DNA of 31,551 nucleotides from Phycisphaerae bacterium (GTDB lineage: Bacteria > Planctomycetota > Phycisphaerae > UBA1845): contig BQJS01000027.1 in assembly GCA_021604825.1 (NCBI GenBank), positions 1 through 31,551 on the forward strand. Reading direction: 5' to 3'. The notes beneath the pieces are model-generated. The model saw nothing but the letters and a program-made list of their open reading frames with translations, ran no database searches and was not told where the DNA came from. A program made the translations under genes and the position numbers. Numbering within the stretch: the stretch's first letter is position 1; each line of letters starts with the position of its first letter. Shown here piece after piece: positions 1-8,695 of the stretch.

Positions 1-2
1 AT

Positions 3-608
3 TTGATGTGGCCGGACTGCACTTTCACGCGTCTTCGCGGCAGACTCTCGTCACGGGACATGGAAAACGATCTGACGCTGGATTGGTCGACGCCGAGAAA
101 ATCGCAGATAAAACTGTACGATCGACAAAGCGCAATGACGCTCAGCGCCATCATCGCCGCCGCAACTGTCATCCTCGTGCTTCCGCTGTTCGTATCATCG
201 GCGACCAAACGAGGTTGGGCGTGGCACACGTTCGCAAGAAAGCGACTTCCGGTCACGCTCCTCACCGCCCTGATCGCCGGGGCAATCTGTTACGCAGTGC
301 TTGAGGTGGAACCCATCAAGGAAGGCACTTCGCTGCACCCGATTTTCGCGGCGTCCGCCCATGACAAGGTGTTGCGAGAACTGGCGCGCAGACCGAAAAA
401 CAAACCATTCGTCGAAACATATCAGCAGATTGTGGTCGACGTTGAAATGGACGATTACATCGAAATGACGCCCACCCTCGAAAAACCTGGCGACTATACG
501 ATCGAGGCCACCAGCAACGGGTGGAACCTCATCATCCTCGATGCGTATCACATCCCGTCAACGATCGCGATCTCGTCAAACGGCCTGCCAGTCCTTGCAG
601 CCGATTAA
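3..608 (+). CDS. C-terminal part of a membrane protein of unknown function (5' end outside window)
   Basis: The reading frame is open from the left edge, so the true start probably lies upstream. The visible 201 residues contain two hydrophobic segments, about residues 45-67 and 82-100, joined by a short basic loop (KRGWAWHTFARKR), followed by a soluble domain of about 100 residues rich in Asp, Glu and Thr. This suggests a protein anchored by two helices with a C-terminal domain outside the membrane. I recognise no family or catalytic motif. Frame choice rests on the coherent hydrophobic helices; the overlapping frames are Arg/His-rich and look like shadows. It ends about 110 bases before the next gene. 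In-frame ATG codons at 60 and 135 could be internal starts but lack a good ribosome binding site. Confidence 0.6.
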   Translation: MMWPDCTFTRLRGRLSSRDMENDLTLDWSTPRKSQIKLYDRQSAMTLSAIIAAATVILVLPLFVSSATKRGWAWHTFARKRLPVTLLTALIAGAICYAVLEVEPIKEGTSLHPIFAASAHDKVLRELARRPKNKPFVETYQQIVVDVEMDDYIEMTPTLEKPGDYTIEATSNGWNLIILDAYHIPSTIAISSNGLPVLAAD

Positions 609-719
609 TTCCCCGTTGCATGCGATGTTGCAGGATGGTCATCTGAAACGGTATGGCGTAGACTAAACGCGAGGGCTCAAAGTTTCTGAAGACAACGTCA
701 GCCGCGCGTGAGGGGAACG

Positions 720-2546
720 ATGCGACCGAGTATCCTGTATGCAAGCCTCGTTCGACGTATCCATCGAATCCTTTGCATTGTCGTTGCGTTGGTAACTTCA
801 ATCAGCGTAGCGCATGCCCAAACGCGAATCATGCTTGTTGGCGATTCGATCACCCAGGGCGGCCAACAACATGTCTCTTATCGCTACACGCTCTGGTTCG
901 ATCTTCAAAACGCCGGTTTCGATGTGGACTTCGTCGGGCAACGCGACTTCACGAACAGCGGCGATCCGAATCTGGCGTGGTACCCGAATTACTTCACGAC
1001 GTTCGACCGCGACCATGAGGGGTATTGGGGTTGGCGGACCGATCAGATCGACGGGATCATCACCAACGCAACCACCGTCGCCCAGCCGGACATCGTGCTC
1101 ATCCACCTCGGAACGAATGACATCGGTCAATTGGGGGCGGCTGGCGTTACCAATGCCGACGTCAACCTCCGCTCCATCATCAATCGGATTCGCACGGAAC
1201 GCCCCAATGCGACTCTCCTACTCGCTCAGGTCGTTCCCATCGGACCCGGTTCGTCATATTTCAACAATGCCGACCAAATTGATCCGCTCAATGCGGTCAT
1301 TGCAGACGTCGCGGCTGACATGGACACCAACGGCTCGCCAATTATCCTCGTCGATCAAAACACCAATTACGATCTCGGCACCATGATGCAGCCGGACGGC
1401 ATTCATCCCAACACCATCGGGGAAGACCAGATGGCCGACGTTTGGTTCGCAGCCGTATCACCACTCTTAAGTGCAATCAACCCACCGCCGTCGATTACAA
1501 TCGCATCGCCTACCGATGGCGAATCATTCATCGCCCCAGCCAACATCACGATCGCTGCCGACGCCTCAGATACCAACGGGTTTGTGACCCAAGTTGAATT
1601 CTACAACGTGCCAACTCTGCTCGATGTGGATACCAATGGGCCATACACATTCGAATGGCTCGATGTTCCAACCGGCAACTACACGTTGACTGCGGTGGCA
1701 ACGGATAACGAAGGCGCGACACGCACATCCGAATCCGTTTCGATTTCGGTTCTTGCACCAACAATCGGGGTTGAAGTTCCCGTATTTAACCCCAGTTTTG
1801 AGATTCCAGCCCTTATCGATGCCGATCTAGCCGAAGGTGCGGGTGTGATTGGCGGATGGACGTTTGCAGGAACGGCCAACACCTTCCTGGGAATTTTCAA
1901 CCCACCCGTCGGAAGTTATCCAACGGCTGGCGGCAGTGGAACGCCCACGGGCGCGGACGGTGCCAATGTCGCCTTTCTATTCAACAACGGTGGTCCGGCT
2001 GAGTCGGTCACTGCGTCGCAGACATTGGTCGATGTTTTGCAAGACGATATGGAATACACGCTGACCATTGCGATCGGGAAGTTCCTGCCGAATCAACCGT
2101 ATTCGTTTTCAACTTATGGCGGATACGCGATCGAATTGTTGGCTGGCGGTGTCGTCATTGCTAGTGACACCGATTCGGTCAATCCGGACTTCGGCGAATT
2201 TCGAGATGCGTTCGTAACCGTATCATCAAACGAAGTCGATCCGGCCCTACTCGGTGATCCGCTTGCAATTCGTCTCAACATTTCTGCAACCGACGAGGAT
2301 CGATCAACCCACTTTGACGCGGTTCGATTGACCCGACGCTCACTCGTCGCCGGAGATGCCGACCACGACGGCGATGTCGATCTGGACGACTACGCCGTGT
2401 TCGTCGATTGCCTAAACGGTCCAGCCGCCCCACCGTCACCCGCGCCGCCAACATCATTGCTGACCTGCGCGACGATTTTCGATTTCGATTCCAACGGCTT
2501 CGTTGACTTGTCAGATGCCGCAGTGTTCTTCCAACTCGACCGTTAG
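720..2546 (+). CDS. Secreted SGNH/GDSL-family hydrolase with Ig-like and dockerin-like domains
   Basis: A 608-residue protein. The ATG at 720 is chosen because GAGGGG lies just upstream; the in-frame GTG at 708 overlaps that site. A signal peptide ends near AHA-Q at residue 34. The SGNH fold follows at once: block I GDSITQGG (nucleophile Ser43), block III GTND (Asn133) and block V PDGIHPN (Asp226, His229). Residues about 253-344 form a bacterial Ig-like domain. Residues about 355-540 are a beta-rich region, possibly carbohydrate-binding. The tail has two Asp-rich calcium-loop motifs, GDADHDGDVDLDDY and FDFDSNGFVDLSD, resembling a type I dockerin. The family cleaves esters, often acetyl groups on polysaccharides; the substrate here is unknown. 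It probably acts outside the cytoplasm on sugar polymers. The hydrolase call is firm; the role of the dockerin-like tail is inference, since no cohesin is seen. Confidence 0.88.
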   Translation: MRPSILYASLVRRIHRILCIVVALVTSISVAHAQTRIMLVGDSITQGGQQHVSYRYTLWFDLQNAGFDVDFVGQRDFTNSGDPNLAWYPNYFTTFDRDHEGYWGWRTDQIDGIITNATTVAQPDIVLIHLGTNDIGQLGAAGVTNADVNLRSIINRIRTERPNATLLLAQVVPIGPGSSYFNNADQIDPLNAVIADVAADMDTNGSPIILVDQNTNYDLGTMMQPDGIHPNTIGEDQMADVWFAAVSPLLSAINPPPSITIASPTDGESFIAPANITIAADASDTNGFVTQVEFYNVPTLLDVDTNGPYTFEWLDVPTGNYTLTAVATDNEGATRTSESVSISVLAPTIGVEVPVFNPSFEIPALIDADLAEGAGVIGGWTFAGTANTFLGIFNPPVGSYPTAGGSGTPTGADGANVAFLFNNGGPAESVTASQTLVDVLQDDMEYTLTIAIGKFLPNQPYSFSTYGGYAIELLAGGVVIASDTDSVNPDFGEFRDAFVTVSSNEVDPALLGDPLAIRLNISATDEDRSTHFDAVRLTRRSLVAGDADHDGDVDLDDYAVFVDCLNGPAAPPSPAPPTSLLTCATIFDFDSNGFVDLSDAAVFFQLDR

Positions 2547-2823
2547 GCGGGGGTTACGGCTAAATTCAGCCAAGTCAGCTCGCGACTGGCTCTCCCCAGC
2601 CAATCGTGGGCAGTTGAGTTCTCGTGCGAATTCGATTCTCAATCATCCCTTAACCAATTACGCCCTATAGGCTTGCCACTGATGCGCAACCGATTCTCAC
2701 AATCGCAAATCGCACTGGCATTGTAATTGCCCTATTCGGCTTGTTGTCGGTTGGGTACAGGCGGTTCATCTCAGCCTCTTTGCGTCGCGCCCTAAATCAA
2801 TCACAACTCAATGGAGTGGAATC

Positions 2824-5800
2824 ATGCGTCAATTGCCAACCAATGGAATCCTTGCGCTCTCGTTTGCCATCACGAGTTGCAGCGCGCTTGCGCAGCAAGT
2901 GCAACACCATGCCTCAGCACTCTGCGAACAGGCGGCGAGTACCGGCGGGCCCGTTCCCGCTCCCATCGATTGCCCGCAGGTTTGCGGCGGAATCGCCGGT
3001 GCAACCTGCGACGACGGCGAATTTTGCGAGTTCCCAGTCGGCAGTTGCGACATCTCCGACCGACAAGGTGTTTGCGTCGAGGTACCGGTGGCTTGTCCTG
3101 ACAACGTTGATCCGGTGTGCGGTTGCGACGGTGTCACCTACGGCAATGGTTGCGAAGCCGACGCGGTGGGTGCGTCGATCGCTCATGTTGGTCCGTGCGG
3201 TGGTACCTTCGTCAACTGGGAGAACGGTCACGTTCATCCGTTGGAACTCACACCAGATCGCACTCGATTGCTTGCGGTTAATACAGCTGACAATCGCCTG
3301 GAAGTGTTTGACGCTTCGTCTGCAACACCCGTTCACATCGGCTCAGTTCCCGTCGGGCTCGATCCGGTATCTGTGCGCAGCTTCGGCAACGACATTGCGT
3401 GGGTCGTCAACCACATCTCCGATTCGATCAGCATCGTCAATCTGAATACGCTCAACGTCGTCGCCACGGTCAACACCGCGGACGAGCCAGCTGACGTTGT
3501 CTTCGTCGGTGAGCCCCGCCGCGCGTTCGTGTCGTGTTCGCAAGTCAACGTTGTTGAAGTTTTCGACCTTGGAAACCTATCAGCACCGGTGGCGACCATT
3601 CCGATCGATGGGGAAGATCCGCGAGCGATGGCATTCAGCGCCGATCGCACCAAGGTCTACGTCTCAATCTTCGAATCCGGCAACGCAACCACCATCCTGA
3701 CCGGTAACGAATTCTTGAATCTGCCCCAGCCCATGCAGAACACCAACGGGCCGTACGGTGGCGTCAATCCACCGCCCAACAATGGCGCCGAATTTGATCC
3801 GCCGATGAATCTTTGCGACCCGATGCCACCGGGTTGCTTCGCGAATCCACCGGCTGATTGCGTTTGCACGCCGCCGCTAGTCTCGTTAATCCTGCGGAAG
3901 GATGAATCCGACAACTGGCTCGACGACAATGAAACCGACTGGACCGATTTTGTCAGCGGGCCCAATGCCGACGTATCGGGTCGGCCGGTTGGGTGGGACA
4001 TGCCGGACAACGATGTCGCGGTCATCGACGTCAACACGCTCACCGTCAGCTACATCAGCGGACTCATGAATATCAACATGGCAATGGCGGTGCGCCCGCT
4101 CAGCGGCGAAGTGACAGTCATTGGCACCGAGGCAATCAACGACATTCGATTCGAGCCGGTTATCAACGGGCGATTCCTTCGCGTCAACATGGCCATCGCC
4201 GACCCAGCGGGCGTTAATCCCACGAACATCGTCGATCTCAACTCGCACCTGACGTACGCGAATACAAGTGCGTTCTCGCCTGTCCCGCAACCACAGCGTG
4301 ATCTTTCCGTCGGTGACCCGAGAGCGATCGTATGGGCCAACGGCGGCAATCGTGGATATATCGCGGCGATGGGCTCGAACAATCTGCTCGTCATTGACGG
4401 TGCGGGCAATCGCGTACAACCGATCAGCGCCCCGGATGTCCGCCCGATCGAACTCGAAGAGGGCCCGACGGGTTTGGCGATCAACCGCGTCCAGAATACT
4501 TTGTATGTACTCAACAAGTTTGCGGCGACGATTCAAACCGTTGACTTGACCACTGAAACCGTCGTCGATTCGGTGCCACTATTCGACCCGACACCACCAG
4601 CGATCCGCATCGGACGCAAGCACCTTTACGACACCCACAAGAATTCCGGACTGGGTCACGTGTCGTGCGGTTCATGTCACATCGACAGCCGGACCGATCG
4701 CCTGGCGTGGGACTTGGGTGATCCCTCGGGCGAGATGCGACCGTTCGACCAAAACTGTGGCAGCATCGAAGGCGCAAACTGTCCCTCGTGGCACCCGATG
4801 AAGGGGCCGATGGTGACGCAGACGCTTCAAGACATCATCGGTAAGGAACCGCATCACTGGCGCGGCGATCGCACGGGTATCGAAGAGTTCAACGGCGCGT
4901 TCCGCAGCCTGCTCGGTGACGACGACGATTTGGACACCCAGGAAATGCAAGAGTTTGAGGACTTCTTGGCCACCATCGTCATCCCACCAAACCCGAATCG
5001 CGAATTGGACAACACGTTGCCGGCATTCCTACCGCTCGACGGACATTTTTCGATCGGACGATTCAGCCCAGCCGGCACCCCGCTCCCCCCAGGCAACGCC
5101 CTCGCCGGTTTGGACAACTATCGATTCGGACAGCTCGATGGCGTTGATTGCGTCACGTGCCACACGTTGCCAACTGGAATCAGCTCAAACTTGATGGTCG
5201 GCACGAATGGCACGATCTTTGAGATTCCAGCCGGGCCCGACGGCGAACTGCATCACGGCATCATTCGCGCCGATGGTTCCAATCAACGGAACTTCAAAGT
5301 CGCGCAGCTTCGCACAATGCTCGAGAAGACCGGCTTCGATCAAACGCAACTCAACAACAATCGCGGCTTCGGTTTCCTCCACGATGGATCGGTTGATTCA
5401 ATCACTCGGTTCATATCGCTGCCACCCTTCAGCGTCGCCAACGATCAAGAGATCGCCGACCTGGTGGCGTTCATGATGTCGTTCGGTGGATCGGATCTAC
5501 CACTTGGCGGAACCACCGATCCAAACGAATTGCTTGGCCCGCCGAGCAACGACACCCACAGCGCTGTCGGCATGCAAGTTACGTTTAACGCGACAAACCA
5601 AAACGACCCGGCACTTGTGGGCCTGCTCGATCAGCTGATCACGTTGGCCGATGCCGGCGCGGTTGGCATCGTGGCCAAAGGAAAGCAACAGGACATTCAA
5701 CGCGGGTACAAGTACGACGGTGGTCAAATCATGCAATCCGATCGCATCGCTGAACAAGTATCAGTCACCGCGTTGCGTCAGTCAGCCGCCATTGGCAACG

Positions 5801-6147
5801 AGATCACCTTCACCGTCACGCCCAAAGGCAGCGAACATCGCATTGGCGTGGACCGCGACCAAGACGGATTCTTCGATCGCGACGAACTCGATTCGTGCAG
5901 TAACCCTGCCGACTCTACAAGCACGCCAACCAGCGTCGTCGGAACGGCTGACTTCGACGGCGATGGGGACATCGATCTGGGCGATTATGAACCGTTTGCG
6001 GCCTGTATCACCGGTCCCTGTGCCGCGGATTCGTGCGAAGTACCGCTTTACGAGTCGGCATGCTGCGCGATTGCAGATTTGGACTTTGACAACGACGTCG
6101 ATGTGACAGATTATGACATCTTGCAGGGCGCGTTCACCGGCCCATAG
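2824..6147 (+). CDS. Secreted Kazal / beta-propeller / two-haem cytochrome c / dockerin-like fusion protein
   Basis: An 1107-residue protein preceded by GGAGTGGA. A signal peptide ends near residue 24. Residues 50-125 are Cys-rich, with a Kazal-type inhibitor motif at about 91-125 (PVCGCDGVTYGNGC). Residues about 130-590 contain repeated segments of the YVTN type (for example RTRLLAVNTADNRLEVFD), indicating a beta-propeller. Two haem-binding CxxCH motifs follow, CGSCH at residue 615 and CVTCH at 776, in sequence resembling di-haem cytochrome c peroxidase/MauG-like proteins; HDGSVDSITRFI is typical of that group. The C-terminus has two Asp-rich loops (FDGDGDIDLGDYEPF and LDFDNDVDVTDYD), dockerin/EF-hand-like. 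This suggests an exported redox protein, but substrate and partner are unknown. Many Cys residues in the N-terminal part imply disulfides. A hairpin follows the stop codon. Confidence 0.85.
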   Translation: MRQLPTNGILALSFAITSCSALAQQVQHHASALCEQAASTGGPVPAPIDCPQVCGGIAGATCDDGEFCEFPVGSCDISDRQGVCVEVPVACPDNVDPVCGCDGVTYGNGCEADAVGASIAHVGPCGGTFVNWENGHVHPLELTPDRTRLLAVNTADNRLEVFDASSATPVHIGSVPVGLDPVSVRSFGNDIAWVVNHISDSISIVNLNTLNVVATVNTADEPADVVFVGEPRRAFVSCSQVNVVEVFDLGNLSAPVATIPIDGEDPRAMAFSADRTKVYVSIFESGNATTILTGNEFLNLPQPMQNTNGPYGGVNPPPNNGAEFDPPMNLCDPMPPGCFANPPADCVCTPPLVSLILRKDESDNWLDDNETDWTDFVSGPNADVSGRPVGWDMPDNDVAVIDVNTLTVSYISGLMNINMAMAVRPLSGEVTVIGTEAINDIRFEPVINGRFLRVNMAIADPAGVNPTNIVDLNSHLTYANTSAFSPVPQPQRDLSVGDPRAIVWANGGNRGYIAAMGSNNLLVIDGAGNRVQPISAPDVRPIELEEGPTGLAINRVQNTLYVLNKFAATIQTVDLTTETVVDSVPLFDPTPPAIRIGRKHLYDTHKNSGLGHVSCGSCHIDSRTDRLAWDLGDPSGEMRPFDQNCGSIEGANCPSWHPMKGPMVTQTLQDIIGKEPHHWRGDRTGIEEFNGAFRSLLGDDDDLDTQEMQEFEDFLATIVIPPNPNRELDNTLPAFLPLDGHFSIGRFSPAGTPLPPGNALAGLDNYRFGQLDGVDCVTCHTLPTGISSNLMVGTNGTIFEIPAGPDGELHHGIIRADGSNQRNFKVAQLRTMLEKTGFDQTQLNNNRGFGFLHDGSVDSITRFISLPPFSVANDQEIADLVAFMMSFGGSDLPLGGTTDPNELLGPPSNDTHSAVGMQVTFNATNQNDPALVGLLDQLITLADAGAVGIVAKGKQQDIQRGYKYDGGQIMQSDRIAEQVSVTALRQSAAIGNEITFTVTPKGSEHRIGVDRDQDGFFDRDELDSCSNPADSTSTPTSVVGTADFDGDGDIDLGDYEPFAACITGPCAADSCEVPLYESACCAIADLDFDNDVDVTDYDILQGAFTGP

Positions 6148-6193
6148 CTGAAAAAAGTGGTCACCTCTTCAGACTTATGATGGGGTGTGTGGG

Positions 6194-6230
6194 TGCGGGC
6201 GTCGTTTCGTAATGAGCGGCGCCCGCATTA
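6194..6230. terminator. Hairpin between convergent genes, probable bidirectional terminator
   Basis: Arms 6194-6204 (TGCGGGCGTCG) and 6217-6227 (CGGCGCCCGCA) pair over 11 bp with one G-T pair and a 12-base loop. The element lies between the stop codon at 6147 (+) and the stop at 6255 (-). The following T-run is weak (TTATT), so termination strength is uncertain. Confidence 0.6.
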
Positions 6231-6254
6231 TTGCACTGGCTGATGCTCTGCAGT

Positions 6255-6875
6255 TTAGGAATGGCCGTTGTTGACAAACCCAATGCGCGAGGGCGGCCAA
6301 ACGATAAGCCACGCCCGCGCTCCCATGGATTCGCGTTTGATTGGACCGTCGAACCGACTGTCCCAGGAGTCCTCGGAATCATCGCCAAGAAAGAAGTACC
6401 GATCGACACAACTCTGGGTTCGCCCACCGGTCAAATTGCCCTGAGGTATGTAATCCAAATGCGTCAATGACTCTGGCCGATCGATTCGCACACCGCTAAT
6501 TGTCGGATGACCGTCAATCAGACCAATTGATTCACCGGGCAAACCGACGATGCGTTTGGCCACCAACATGCGGTCGTCAGTGACGTACTGCACCACTTCC
6601 CAGCGGCGCGGTTCGCGAAACCAATACGACACCCGCTCGCAAAGCACCCAATCGCTGTCGGGCCCGCCATCACCGCAAAGCGTCGGAGCCATCGAGCCTG
6701 AAATCACTTTGGTCAAGTCGAATCCCACGCAGTAGAACAAGCACACCAAGCCAAAAAACGCCAGATTATCACGGGCGTAACGCGCCAACCGAATAGTGAC
6801 GCGGCGCACACGGCTGGCTTGGCCGTGATTCACACGATCGTCAATGTCCCGAATGACGAACGATTCTGCGCTCAT
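6255..6875 (-). CDS. lepB: Type I signal peptidase
   Basis: A 206-residue membrane serine peptidase that removes signal peptides from exported proteins. The hydrophobic anchor is at about residues 38-54, followed directly by box B ISGSMAPT with nucleophile Ser61. Box D is LVAKRIVGLPGE with general base Lys107. Box E reads GDDSEDSWDSRFDGP, against the more usual GDN-R-x-S-x-DSR. The start at 6875 is chosen because AGGAA lies 7 bases upstream; the upstream in-frame ATG at 6881 would place it only 1 base away. The start overlaps the preceding gene by 35 bases. It is last in an operon with a radical SAM enzyme and a one-helix protein, so it may be a specialised rather than housekeeping peptidase. 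That is inference from context. Confidence 0.9.
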   Translation of the reverse strand: MSAESFVIRDIDDRVNHGQASRVRRVTIRLARYARDNLAFFGLVCLFYCVGFDLTKVISGSMAPTLCGDGGPDSDWVLCERVSYWFREPRRWEVVQYVTDDRMLVAKRIVGLPGESIGLIDGHPTISGVRIDRPESLTHLDYIPQGNLTGGRTQSCVDRYFFLGDDSEDSWDSRFDGPIKRESMGARAWLIVWPPSRIGFVNNGHS

Positions 6876-7215
6876 GGTCATCTTCCTTTTGATTTGCACG
6901 ACTCAATGCGTCGGAATCGATAGCCTCCGATGATTGCCTTGACTCATTTGATTTCTCTGAGGCCAATTGACGCTGATCCGCAACTTGGGCGGGTTTCGAA
7001 TTGCGAAGTTGCCACGCGGCATGGCACGCTTTTGTCGCCCCCCGCGAATGTGACGGCTTCACGACGAATAGAAACGCCAGAAAACCGCCAGCCGCCACGC
7101 CGGCCATCCATGACATCGTTTGAAGGATTGGCTTGGCTTTCATCGGCTGTGGTCCGAGATCTTCGATGGGTTCAGTCTGCGCATCCGGTTCGTTTATAGG
7201 ATCGTGATCGTTCAT
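6841..7215 (-). CDS. Small single-helix membrane protein in radical SAM/signal peptidase operon
   Basis: A 124-residue protein of unknown function. An acidic N-terminal part (residues 1-25) precedes one transmembrane helix at about 33-53. A polar, probably disordered tail rich in Ser, Gln, Asp, Glu and Arg follows. No signal cleavage site is obvious, so I expect an N-in single-pass protein. AAGGAG lies about 9 bases before the ATG. The start overlaps the stop of the upstream radical SAM gene in an ATGA arrangement (4 bases), and the 3' end overlaps the signal peptidase start. The three genes are therefore probably translationally coupled. It could be a partner or scaffold for either neighbour; the tail shows no clear precursor-peptide features. 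Confidence 0.75.
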   Translation of the reverse strand: MNDHDPINEPDAQTEPIEDLGPQPMKAKPILQTMSWMAGVAAGGFLAFLFVVKPSHSRGATKACHAAWQLRNSKPAQVADQRQLASEKSNESRQSSEAIDSDALSRANQKEDDHERRIVRHSGH

Positions 7216-8303
7216 GATAAGGCTCCTTGGTTTTGCATTCGTATTGACAATTGAACAGGTTCGTTAAGTACGTTCGCGACGGCGGTCATACACGCTTGGT
7301 TGAAAGAGCAGAGCAATCCGTCCGGTCGTGCGACGTCCCCCGTTCGCACGTAATTGCTGCAGCGACATACGGTGTCACATTCGCCGGCCATCGCGCAGGC
7401 ATCGCATGAGTCGTGTGAACGGGAGAGCGTCTGCCAGTCATCCAGAAAATCGGATCCATCGAACACCGTTCCTGGGAAGGCCATCGGATTGTTCGGAAGA
7501 TCCTCGCCGATGAGGCGTTCGCAGGGGTAGATTCGGCCCGACGGTGCCACCGCGACCTCGCCCCGCCCGAATCCGCAGCGAGACGTCTCTTCCGACTTGG
7601 CACCAGTCAGCATGCCTGCTTTCGCGTCGAACCATGAGATGGCTAGATCCGGAATCGACCGCCGCCATTGGTCAGCGCAAACGTCGATGACTTGCTCCAG
7701 GCGGCGAATGTCGGCCGCGCTCCACTGCGTCCACAGATCGAGCGACGGTTGAATTTTCCTGACGCCCAGAGATCGCAGGAACGCGATGCTGTCCGGTAAT
7801 TGCTCGACGGTGTCGGGCCGAACGACCGCGATCACCCAGAAATCCCGCCCCAGCGATACCAATCGCCGGATTGTTTCGTGAACGCGACGGGCTGTCCCTC
7901 GGCCGGAGGGCGTCACGCGATGTTGATCATGCACGCCCTCGGCCCCATCGCAGCTAATCGACAGTTCCAATTCCGGCGTCGTCATCACGGCCCATGCGTC
8001 GGGTCCGACGATCGTGCCATTCGTGGTGACGGATAGGCTCAAACGCTGGTCGCGGATTCGTGTCAACTGCCCAGCAAACTGAATCAAGCCCTTGATCGTA
8101 GATGCGCAGAGCAGCGGCTCACCGCCGAAGAACCCGATATTGAGCATTCCGCCTGGGGCCAACGACGCGATCGACCGAACGATTGCTCTCCGCGCGACAT
8201 CCAATGGCATCGCCCGATCGACTTTCGCCCCGGTGTAGCAATAGCTGCACCGTAAGTTGCACGCGTGAGTGAGCATCAAGGTCAACCCGAAGTTCTTGTA
8301 CAT
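7212..8303 (-). CDS. Radical SAM/SPASM domain enzyme (peptide or protein maturase type)
   Basis: A 363-residue protein. The N-terminal radical SAM core has the 4Fe-4S motif CNLRCSYC (Cys15, Cys19, Cys22) and the SAM-contact motif GGEP near residue 59. The C-terminal third has a SPASM region with about nine Cys between residues 242 and 337, including CDACAMAGECDTVCRC, which would bind two auxiliary Fe-S clusters. This architecture is shared by anaerobic sulfatase maturases and by enzymes that modify ribosomal peptides; the substrate here is not known. The ATG at 8303 is chosen because the family normally begins a few residues before the CxxxCxxC motif; a GTG at 8357 in the same frame is an alternative. 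Its stop overlaps the start of the next gene by 4 bases, and a signal peptidase follows. No sulfatase lies in the window. Confidence 0.88.
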   Translation of the reverse strand: MYKNFGLTLMLTHACNLRCSYCYTGAKVDRAMPLDVARRAIVRSIASLAPGGMLNIGFFGGEPLLCASTIKGLIQFAGQLTRIRDQRLSLSVTTNGTIVGPDAWAVMTTPELELSISCDGAEGVHDQHRVTPSGRGTARRVHETIRRLVSLGRDFWVIAVVRPDTVEQLPDSIAFLRSLGVRKIQPSLDLWTQWSAADIRRLEQVIDVCADQWRRSIPDLAISWFDAKAGMLTGAKSEETSRCGFGRGEVAVAPSGRIYPCERLIGEDLPNNPMAFPGTVFDGSDFLDDWQTLSRSHDSCDACAMAGECDTVCRCSNYVRTGDVARPDGLLCSFNQACMTAVANVLNEPVQLSIRMQNQGALS

Positions 8304-8504
8304 GTCGCCAGCCCTCACATTCTGTCGTTGCGTCGCACGGCATGCGCGCACCGCCACCGTTTAATCATGCGCGCTCGTTTGGCAATGATCAGATAGCCGC
8401 GTCGATCTTACGCACGGCGCGCACGATCCCTATTGAGGCCAACAGCCCCGTTTGAGAAACGATTTTTCAGCGCAAAGGGTTTTGGATACGACGCCAGAAG
8501 TGAA

Positions 8505-8618
8505 ATGCGAGACCCGTTGGGTGTTGACGCGAATACCGCATCAACCGTTACTGGATATGAATGGAATGATGACTACTCGGATTCAACGGGCAACAACACA
8601 CCAATGGCACAGTGGTAG
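8505..8618 (+). CDS. Possible tiny acidic peptide gene divergent from the radical SAM gene
   Basis: A 37-codon ORF, part of a longer open frame from 8433. It encodes an acidic peptide with no Cys, a central segment GYEWNDDYSDSTGNN and a terminal Trp. It begins about 200 bases from the radical SAM start, in the opposite direction. AGAAG lies 4 bases before the ATG, a weak ribosome binding site. Codon choice resembles its neighbours, but the length makes chance likely. The rest of the 8304-8695 gap shows no other supported gene. I include it because SPASM enzymes often have small substrate peptides nearby; nothing proves it is expressed. Confidence 0.22.
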   Translation: MRDPLGVDANTASTVTGYEWNDDYSDSTGNNTPMAQW

Positions 8619-8695
8619 CCGAAAACACCAGCGCCCATACCACTATTCTCCTCTAACGCATGAATGTCAAGAAAAATAGAGATTCCATCGATGAT

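Noticed and set aside
2554..2620. Terminator after the SGNH hydrolase gene (AGCC-A-AGTC / GACT-GGCT hairpin)
   Set aside because: The stem has a bulge and is followed by CTCCCC, not a T-run.
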